In this document: positions 34,701-45,500 of the stretch, piece by piece | Position numbering within the stretch: the first letter of the stretch is position 1 | How the letters are laid out: each line of letters begins with the position of its first letter | Source: Petaurus breviceps papuanus | Lineage: Eukaryota; Chordata; Mammalia; Diprotodontia; Petauridae | DNA length: 64,000 nt | Assembly: GCA_028583685.1 (NCBI GenBank) | Contig: JAMXIF010000058.1 | Coordinates: forward strand, 18,152,341 to 18,216,340 | Reading direction: 5' to 3' | Position numbers and translations under genes: made by a program | Notes under the pieces: generated by a model | Told to the model about the DNA's origin: nothing | The model's database searches: none | Seen by the model: only the letters and a program-made list of their open reading frames with translations

Positions 34701-37700
34701 CGTTATTCATATTTTCTCCATTACTTTCTTAAGTCTAAACAATCAACAAAACACCAAATCAAGCCATGATTTGTCACATTTGTGGATTTGTAAAATGTAA
34801 ATGCACACAGTTCAAGCTGGCTCCAGCTTGATCCATTTCCTAGATCAAGTACTTTTCACTCATTGGACATAGAAACTTTTCCCAATTTTTTTTCTACTAA
34901 AAATAAAACATCTCTCAAGATTCTTTTTACAGATGGGTCCTTTTTTTCCTTTGCATAATATCTTTCAGATGAAATTTTAGCAATTAATCACTGTCAAAGG
35001 ATATGATCAGTTTTATATATTTTTGTATTGTTCTCAAAAAAAAGTCTTTATCAGTCCTAAATCCCACCAACAGTAAAGTATTTTTTCTCATCAAGAGTAG
35101 AATGGTAGCAGGAACAAGAAATACTTTTTAATTATGAAGGAAACAATGAATCTTAATTGCTTTTACTTTTTCTACTTCTAGATAGAAGAACGGGCAGAAT
35201 TTTTGAATAAATCCGTCCAGAAGAGGTATACATATATGTATATATTTCATTGTTTATCTGAGAGCAGTGACTCTCATACGGACACTATAAGATTGTCTCT
35301 TTTCTTTTAAGTAGTGGTGCCAAGTTAAGTCACCCTACAGCAGTTGTCTCCAAGATTGACAGCAGACTGGAACAATACACCAGTGCAATTGAGGTAACTA
35401 TTGCCTTAACTTTTTTTTGTTCATCCAGCAAATTGAGTGATCATCATACTGATGCAAAAAAAAAAAAAAATGGGGTAAATGACAAACACTTGCTGGGAAG
35501 TTCGATAGAACACATAACTTGAAGCAGTAATAACTTCCAATATCAAGTTAGTGATTTAGTCATTAAAAAGGTTTCTATTCTACTTTTGACTATGGCAGAG
35601 AAAGCCCATATGAAGTGGTGAAAAGTACAAACTACAGAATAATTTTAAGAAAATATAGCTTTGTTTCTTTCCATTTGAGTTGACTTTAAGTAGTAGCTAG
35701 CCCCCCAAAAAATTGTAATTGTGGATTTATGTATGGAGGAGCAGACCTCAGAAGACATTTGGTTCAAACTCTACCCAAATTATGAGTTCTCTCTATTATA
35801 CCTCCAACAAATAGTTTCTAGATTTTACTTGAACACTTACAGAGTTGTGAAACATTCTATACTGAGAGAGACCATTCCAATTTTGGATAACCTTTTGAAA
35901 GTTTTTTTTTTACTTATGGCTATAGTTTTCTATAAGTATTAACCACTATATCTTTTGTTCATTGGTTCTAGTTCTGCCTTCTGTTGCAAAGCAAAATTTA
36001 ATGCTGTTTTACACGAAAACATTTCGGACATTTGAAGACAGCAATCATACATTCATTGGTCTTCTGGCTAAACATTCCCATTTCCTTCAACTCTTCCTCC
36101 TCTGCCATGCTTACTGGTCCCTCACCATCATGATCCCACCCTTTTCTACTCATACTCTAGCTTGTCATTTCCCTTCTAAAATATGTAACCCACAACTGAA
36201 CATAATATTCCATCTGAAGTCTGACCAGAAATACATGCATTTATATGAATCTAACACCTCTCTTACTCTGGATATTTTATTTTTTAATGAATGGCTAAGA
36301 TTCTTTTTCTAATCAGTGATTTATGTACTTAGTTAATATCTTCAAGTCATTATAATCATAACCATCATCTTCATATTATTAGCAGTTATAAGAATAATAA
36401 TTCACAATTCAGTAATATTCCTAGGATTATAAACTATTTTCTTTACCCTTTGTGGTAACTTATTTATTTCAATTTAATTATCCCAGTTTCAAAACTGAAG
36501 AAACTGTGGCTCATAGAAAAGTTAACTGGCCCATTTTCCTCCTTGGCCAAATTTAAATCTAGGTCTCCTGACCCCCAAATCTAGTCCTCTTTCCTGAATA
36601 CACCATACTGTTATTTTCTTAAGTAGTTTAGCCAAACTCCCTACAATTGTATTCATACTTAATTTGCCTAATTGAACCTTTGTTCATATGTATTTGGTGA
36701 CAAAAAATGTTCAAGTATAACAAAGTAGTCTAAGCCTAGTGTCCATACCAATTTTAATTGCCCCAAATTCAAAATTCCTATGACTGTAAGCTTCTTATGG
36801 TCAAAGATCACTTCTGAGGCTTTTATATCCCCAAAGTACCTTAAAATGGCAAGACAGTAGGGATTTGAGTCAGGGAGACCTAAATTCAAGTCCTATCCCT
36901 GACACATATTGGTTACATGATCTTGATCAAGTAAATTAATCCTTCCCAGGCAACTCTTTAAGACAATAAATTGCAATGTGCAGTAGAAGGGATTTGCTCA
37001 CCAAAAGTTTGCTGAAATGAAATAAAATCATAGGTCTCATCCTGCCAAAGAAGTACCTAACTTAGCAGTGGAGTTCTAATTATTGAATTTACTTATATAA
37101 TTCTCCCCTCCCGCCTCTCTTTTGGTAGACATTTTACTTCAAAAAATAAAGTGAAAATTCTACTCATGAAATATATTCCTGCCGGCTAGAAACTGTTGAC
37201 AGAATAAATCTAGGAATGTGATTCCATGCAGTCAAGAATATAATTTTAAAATTCATCTCATATACTTTTTCCACCACTAGTGAAAGGAGTCTTTTTATGG
37301 TAAAACTACATTCTAAGGGAATGTATTGCCCAGACTAAACCAGTGCCATCCGTATAGGAAATGGAGTCCCCAGTGGTATATGGGCTAGATCAGATGATCT
37401 CTCCAGATGAAGGAATTTTAAAACAATTACTTTTGGGGAAAAGATAACCTTGCTATAAATTTCAGGAAGTCAATTTATCCACACTAAACTCAAATAATTC
37501 TCCCTCATCAGGGCACAAAGGCTTCAAAACCAACTAAACCAGCAGCCTCTGATCTCCCAGTTCCTGCTGAAGGAGTTCGTAACATCAAGAGCATGTGGGA
37601 GAAAGGAAATGTGTTTGCCTCCCCCACTGGGATAGGGACACCAAACAAGGTGAGTTTTATCAATTGTGTGCCTTTTTTTATTTTTCAGGATTAATCTTAG

Positions 37701-40700
37701 CACCAATCATAGAACTAGCAGGAGAGACAGAGAATTCTCATGAATGAATTCCTTTAAAAAGTTTTTTATTCACAGTGACCAAACTCAGAAGATGTATTTA
37801 CCAGGATAGGCTATGTGATGTGTTTTGAATATAACACTTTAAATTACACTTCTAGGTTTGGTAGTCAATCTCTGCATGGAAAAAAAATCAAGATAATATA
37901 AGTACAATAGAACAGTTTGTAGCATTCAAGACCTTATAGGTGATATAATTGTATGAAAAGGTAAACATTGTGTGATTGTCTTAAAGATCATGGGATCAGA
38001 GAGCTGAATAAACCTTTGAGGTTATCTAGTTCAACGACATTTTATAGATGAAGACACTGAAGCCAAAAGAGGTTGCTGTTTCTGACTCTTCATGATCCCA
38101 CTTGGGATTTTCTTGGCAAAGATACTGGAGTGAGTTGCCATTTCCTTCTCCAGCTCATTTGACAGATTGGGAAACTGAGGCAAACAGGGTTAAGTGACTT
38201 GCCCAGGGTTACACAGCTAGTAAGTGTCTGAGGCCTGATTTGAACTCAGGAAGACGAGTGTTCTTGATTCCAGGCCTGACCCTCTATCCACTGTACCACC
38301 TATTAAGTGATCCCCATGAGTTAGTGGCTGAGAGGAGATCTGAACCCTGTCTTCTGGTGACCTACTAGGTGCACCATGAATAGGGCACTGGACCTGAGGT
38401 TAATAATACCTGAGTTCAAATGTAGCCTCAGACACTTATTGGCCTGGTGACTCTGGGGCAAGTTACTAAACCTCTCAGTCTGTTGCCTTATCTATAAAAT
38501 GGGAATAATAATAGCATCTCTCCCAGGTTACTGTGAAGATAAAATGAGATAATATGTATAAAGCATGCTGCAAACCTTCAAGTGCCATAGAAATGTTATT
38601 GCTATCATTATCCTGCCCATGCCCTCTCCACTATACTAGATGAGGACTTTGAAAAAATTGACACTGCTTTGACAATTTTTCATTTAGCCATAATGAAGAT
38701 AAAACATGTTTCCAGTCATGCCTGGGACACATTGCATGTTGCTGCTTAGTCATGACTGAAGATTGGTGGAGAGAATTCCCAGATCTTACCAAAAAGGAAG
38801 TTCCCCAAAGTCTCTGGGAAGGCAAACAGGAAATTAGGGGCTTGTAAAGGACTCAGCTTCCCCTACATATTTGCAGCAGCCAGTGTGTCTCTCTGTCTCT
38901 GTCTCTGTCTCTCCTTCCTTCCTCCCACCTCTCTAAATGGGTCTAGAGTAAGTCCTAAAAAGAGTCTGGAACCACATGTGACTCCTGAAAAAAAGAACGT
39001 CTCTCTTCTCCAAGGCTTTCCCACCAACCCCCAGCTAAGCAGTCACACACAGAATACTCCAAACTTAGAAACCAAGGTTATGTCCATTTTAAGTATCTTA
39101 CATGTTGTATGCTTACCCCTCTTTCACAGGAAACTGCTGGCTTGAAAGTGGGGGTTTCCAGCCGCATCAATGAATGGCTAACTAAAACTCCAGAAGGCAA
39201 CAAGTCTCCTGCTCCTAAACCTTCTGTAAGTACAGCTACAAATTTCTGTGCATTTCTTTACATATTTTCCCTTTCAAGCAGAAGTATAGAAGAAAAGCAG
39301 ACAATTTAATTTGAGAGGGGAAAGAACAAAGTGATCCTGTTTTATTTTAATAAATTATCAGATATCAAAGGACCTCAGCTGCTGGTTTAGGGATACTGGT
39401 TATCGGATTCTTAGAATTTAGAGCTGGAAAGGACCTTAGTCTCCTGTTCCCTTGGGAAGGAAACTGAGGCCCAGAGAGATGGCATTCCTTGCTCAAGGTC
39501 ACACAGCCAGTATGAGCCTGAGCAAGTCACTTAACCTCAGTTTGCCTCAGTCTCCTTCTCTGTAAAATGGAAATAATAATAATAATACCTACCACCCCAA
39601 GATTGTCATGAGGACCAAATGAAATAATAGCAGAGTTTAGCATCTTGTTGGCAAGAATAATTAGTTAAAGGAAGAGGCTAACATTTAGCTTCTGTCCCCC
39701 ACAACAACCATACCCATGGCTCCTTGCTGGCCACCTGCCTGTCCTGCTCCTTCTCCCTCCACTGGCTCTCCCCACTAGACTGAATTCTCTTCTACAGGGA
39801 ACTGTAAGTGACAAAAAAATGAGTGACTTAGCCTAGAAAGAGGGAAGAAGGAAAGCTCCTCCTATCTCCACCCAATTGTCTTGAGGGTGCATTTTGGCCT
39901 AGAGCAAAAAAATTCTTTAATCTCTGGGTTTGGGGCCTTTTGGGAACCTTAAGCAAGCATAAAGCACTAATGAGGGATGTAGTTCAGAGATGTGGAAAAA
40001 AAAGGCATCAAAGCAAGAGATCATGTCTTCAAATATTATTGAGACACCTTTGTCAGCTGCTCTAGTCTCCTTCCTAATCTCGTATGAGTAGGAGTAATTA
40101 TATAGAAAATCCAGGCATAGCTATCTAAAATCTATAATCATTTATTAGGCACCTAATATGGGTCAGGCACTGATCAGGGTTCTAAATATAGAAATACAAA
40201 AGTGAGATGTTCCCTGATCACAGAGTTCACATTCTACTCCAAATGTAGCACATATGGGTGAGTGGAGTGGTGGCAAGAGAAGTGAGTTTCAGTCCCCTTA
40301 AGTCTCAGGAACTATGCATAGACCTGTACAGAGCAGTGGAAAGCTCAAGTAGCAATGGTAATGCTGATTTGGTTATTAGTCCCTGAGTAAGAGGTAAAAG
40401 AAAAACAGGGTGGGAATGAATAGAATACACATGGGAAGCTGGGGAAATGACAAGATGTTCACTCTGGATAGACCCTGGTTTTCTGGTGGATGGCTAGGTG
40501 AGACTAAACATGGTCTGGGACAGACTAGATAGAGGGCTGAGGCAAGGACTGACTCAACTTCTAATATGAGCAGGTCTTCCTCAGAACTAGACCTAAAAAT
40601 AAATGCATTACCTCCCCTTAGGAAGTGGTGGGGAGGTCAGGGCTCTGAAATTCTAAGTAGTTATATCCAGTGAAAGGAAATAGTGTCAGGACAGATGGCA

Positions 40701-42527
40701 AGACATCTGTGTTGGCTAACCCTGATCCCCTGGTAATGGCTGGATAGGATCATACTAGAAACACCTGTCTGGTTTATCTGAGGTAAGAATATGATCTGAG
40801 AGAGGTCCTGGTATGATATGGTCTCTTCTGTGCCCAAGATATCATGTGTTAGCACCTTCCCAGATGGGATGAGAAGAAAGTTTTCTTCATGAAAAGTCTT
40901 TTGTTGCCTCATCAAAGCAAGAAGGTAATCCTGGGTTCCTGAGAACTATGCCAGCAGAGCACAGGCTCTGGCAAGTCCTACTGAGGTCAAAAAGCTTTGA
41001 ATATATACACCCTGAAATTCACTCTTTCTGAAGCTTGGCTGACGTCTGAGGAGGCCCGTTGCCACCTAGAAAAGTTGGCCATCTACTAGTGATGACATTT
41101 TCAGTCATAGCCACTCAGGAAGGCTAACTAGTAAGTCTTAGAAGGGGTGCCATTTGTATTGCTGAAATGATTATTCATCCCAGCAAAATCACAGACTCTA
41201 GAAATATTAAATTTTTTACTCACAAGCTTAGCCTAGGATGATCTAATCATGCCTCAGCACACTACACATATAAACTATGACTCTTCTATTATCAAATTGA
41301 TAAGCTGATCATGTTCTGTCTTGATAATAAGAGGAAAGATGTTGAAACCAATTCCTCCCTTGTATAGAAAATATCTTGTCAGAATGTAAAATGATACTTG
41401 CATCCCCAACAGAAAGGCACTCCAAGTCGCCATGGTAACTAACATTTGTGACTTCATTGGTTTGAGAATTCTCTCCACAAATCAAGTTCACAATACTTCT
41501 TTATCTCATTCCACAAGTGATTTGACCATGTTCAAAGGATCACTAATTTATAATTGGAAGGGAACTAAAAGATTATCTAGTCCAAACCCTCTTCATTTTG
41601 CAGATGACAAAGCAAAAGTATGGAGGAGTTGTGATTTGCTCTAGCTCCCACATGTATTAGTGGTAGATTTGAATCCAGATCCTTTACACTAAAACCAAAA
41701 GCTGTAAATCAAGTATCCTTTCCATTATACCTCTACATAGCTAGTGCTAGAGGCTGAATTTGAACCCAGGTCTTCCTTATTCCTAGTCCAACACTATGCC
41801 ACTCCCAAGCCAGAAGAAAGCAGTTTACAAAGCAACAAAAAAGTTTCTGCCCAAAAAATATTATCTCCTTTCCTTCCTGCTCACAGTTGATTAGTTAGAC
41901 CTGTTATTGAGTGACTACACTGAACAAGCAGAGATAAACATGGCCACTGTTTTATTCCTCAGAGCATCCTTTCCTTCCTTGAGACTATGTCCCGGCTTCT
42001 GGGGAGTTGTTACTGTACACACACCAACATCTTCTTTTTAAATTAAGTTTTATTCTTAATTGTCAAATGTTCATTTTTTCCCCTCACATCTTCAGAGGTC
42101 AGACAGCAGGATCATCCTTAGTAAACAGGAGATACTGATAGGTGACTTTTGATCCTAGGACAGAGGGGATTGGCTCCATGACCTCTTTTAATGCTTCCTG
42201 CTAGGTGGGTATGCATTCAGAGACATGTGTTTCTAGGAATTCTGATAAGGAGAAGATTGAAGCTAAATTTTTAGGGGATTAAAATACCTTAATTGATGTC
42301 CATCCAATAATAGCCCAATTAGGAAGAAAAAAAAGAAACAATGGGATTAAAGAGCCTATCGCCAAAAATTGTCTGGTAAGAATATATGACAATTTTCTTC
42401 ATGAAAACAGCTACTATATGCAAAGTACTGGGAAGGCAAAAAAAAAAAAAAAGCCAGTGTCTGCCCTCCAGGAGCTTACATTCTGTTGGAAAGCTAAAAT
42501 ATATAAACAGATTGTTATATCTTTGAG

Positions 42528-42577
<50 letters not shown>

Positions 42578-45500
42578 TATGAATGAGAACTAGGCAAAGG
42601 GGGATCAGGAAAGGCTTCCCGTGGAAGATCCTTGCAGGCAGAAACTGTGTCACTTTTGTTTGTGGTTTGTTTTTTGTTTTTTTTTTTCTTTTTGGAGGGG
42701 GGAAGGCAAGGCAATTGGGGTTAAGTGACTTGCCCAAGGTCACACAGCTAGTCAGTGTTACGTGTCTGAGGCCGTATTTGAACTCAGGTCCTCCTGATTC
42801 CAGGGCTAGTGCTCTATTCACTGTGCCACCTAGCTGCTCCAACTGTCTCACTTGTGTATATGGGAAATGTCTTAGCGCACAGTATGTTTGGCACATATTG
42901 AGGTAATACATTAGCTAAGCCTTGTAAAAAGCCGGAGATTCCAAGACAGAAAAGGGCACAACAAAACTGCCCTGTTCTAGCTACAATGTATTAATGCCAG
43001 CCTTTGATTTGGTAAGAAAAGTTCTCTAAAATATTTTGTTCAACATCTGTCATTATTGGTTCCCCCTACCAAAAAAAAAATTAAATCTTTCCAGATCTGA
43101 ACTAGTACCCACTTGATTCCCCATTTGGGTTTTCTCTTGTTGCTTGTGAATAGAATGTGTAAAACATCATGTAATTTTGCAGATAGAATTCCATTCTAAT
43201 TATATCTGCTTTGGTTGTCTTGTTTCTCCTTTATGTATCAAATTCTTATTAGAAAACAAATAAAACACTAACTCATTTCTCTTTTTTGTTTAAAAAAAAT
43301 CAACAAACTCTCAGCTGACTACTCTTCCTCTTCATTCTTTGATCTCTGCTTGACTGGAAAACCTTCTTCTGATGCCTTCATTTCTCCTTCTACTCTTCAG
43401 CAGTGAGTCTTTCTTTAAAAATATAAAGCCAGGTCAGGTAAATCCATTTACATTTCCACTTTGACTTAAAAATACCAACTTCCTTCTGTGCTTTAGTCAA
43501 TGTTATCTGGTAACATGATGGGCAAATTGCCAAAATGTTGCCATTGCCAAATATTCTTCCATTGCCCTATCCCTTCTCAGACTTAAAATATACCTATTGG
43601 CAACCTGTACTTTAAAAACTGAGAATGTAAGCTGAAAATAACTTAAGATTCTGGTGAGTGAAAGATTTACAAAGAGTATTTAAGGACAGAAAAACATGAA
43701 AGACAAGCCTTCGATGAATCACCCAAGCTTAAAGCAAGACACTTCCCAAACCCAGCATCAACATGTCACTTGTCTAATTTCCAAAACTCTGAAGACGCCT
43801 TCAGGACAACTTGGCAACAATAATCTTGTCAAATTGGCAAAGGGTCTGGGGAAACTCAGAAACAATTTATACTCATTGCTTGATGCTGCCAAATTAAATA
43901 GTTGTAGTTCTTTCTTGGATATCAGGGAAATGTGCTGTTGTTAAAATCCAAAAACCCAGTAAGATACTTAGCCAGGTCTAACCTGCCTGGAATAGTGATA
44001 TGTGCAAGCAGTGAGTCCTAGAAAAACACTGCATGGCAATAATATTTATTTCCTCTCTCTAGTCTACTCATAGTGGCATAGATGTGATGTCAGTTCTTGA
44101 AGGCTGTGTTAGCAAGATTATAACTTGGGTAGATCTTAACTAAGCCATATTGGTGTCAAGTATAGACCCAGAGATGGGTTGTGTGTCTGATGACCAAAGT
44201 TCAGCCTAGTAAAATTTGGAAAAAATCATCACTGAAATGTTTGACTTCCAGCAACTAAAGTGTCAACCAGACAGAACCTGATTCTTACCTGTGGATGGCC
44301 AGTGCTGAACAGAGCAGGCTAGAGACAAGAGAGGCAGGAATCAAACAGAAGTTTAATTTCAAAGTGAGGGAAATGGCTTGCAAGCAATGACACCTGTGCC
44401 GCTGCCATGCCCCACCCCACCCCCTCCAGTTGGAGGTAGGGTTGGGACACCCACTTTAGTGTGGAGAGATTTTATATTTTTAGCAATGGCTACACAGTGA
44501 GTTATATCCCTGCAATGAAGGGTAACAGCAACAATGAAGCAAGTTTGAGTCTTAGCGGGGCTTCATGACTGGAACTGTCCATTGCTTGTCTGAGCTCAAA
44601 CAACAGTTGGTACTGGTCAAAGCAATAAAATAATTATGTGAGATCTTCCAGAGGGTGAGTGCAAAGAATTGTTATGCCAAGTCCAGGGCAAAGTTTGTTC
44701 ACTGGGCCTTAGCTCTGGAAAACAGGCTATCTCCTAATATCTTGACTAAAAGGACCTCAGAGTTCATTTTTCAGAAAAGGAAACTGAAACTCAGAATTTA
44801 ACCCACTTGCCCAAGGTTACACTGGCAATATCTGAATTGTTGGAAGTAGCACCTATACCAATAAAATCAATGATCCATGAATTCTTGAAATAACATATTG
44901 ATTTGACCTGGAACCCAGGAATGGAATTGACTCTTTTAGAGCTCTCATTGCTGCATAAGAAAGGTTTGTCAAGATAGACATCACTATTTCACTAAAGTCA
45001 ATATATTTTCTGTAAAAGTACTTTCTTACCAAGAGTCACTTAGGTAAGCTCTGAGAAGAAAAACAAATTTGTGTTTAGCACAAATTTTGTGTCATTTGTC
45101 TCAGCAAAATTCACATTTAATTCAATATATATCAAGTTATTACAATGATAAAGTTTGGTATCCTTCTTCCTAAAGTCTATTGGGTTCTTATGTCTATAGT
45201 AAATTTTTAATTAGTCATATGTGGATTATTCAACTTTGTGGATTTTCTGTAGCAAATGTGTGTTCGTAAAGATAATCTTCTCCATGCCTTCTAGTAAGTC
45301 TTTAGCTTATCTTCCTGTTTCTCCTGTTCTTACTTTTGCTCTTTTCCCAACTAGGGACTATAAACTGCTTTTAATATTAGTTTAAGGAAAACTCAAGTCT
45401 TTTAGGGGGAAAATGCTGCTAAATATATATGTAAATTATTTTAGATAAATAATAATAAATACACAGATTGTCAAAATTGAGCAATGGTTCTTCTTACATC

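Larger units (their letters stand above)
32235..35181 (+). other. CALD1: CALD1 intron
   Basis: It contains a young SINE (32404-32557), a DNA transposon (34057-34462), an L1 3' piece (34790-35090), and weaker L2/L3-like traces near 33480-33560 and 33770-33900. MIR-like sequence at about 33920-34050 directly precedes the DNA transposon. Confidence 0.9.
37650..39129 (+). other. CALD1: CALD1 intron
   Basis: It contains a long-form SINE (38072-38303) and a MIR-like SINE (38365-38610). CT-rich sequence lies at 38886-38930. The rest is unassigned. Confidence 0.9.

Noticed and set aside
35721-36312. Two consecutive plus-strand ORFs (73 and 116 codons)
   Set aside because: The region is antisense L3/CR1 repeat.
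42319-42911. 131- and 165-codon minus-strand ORFs
   Set aside because: They run through a SINE, a poly-T stretch and a (GA)n repeat. The Ser-Leu runs come from the microsatellite.
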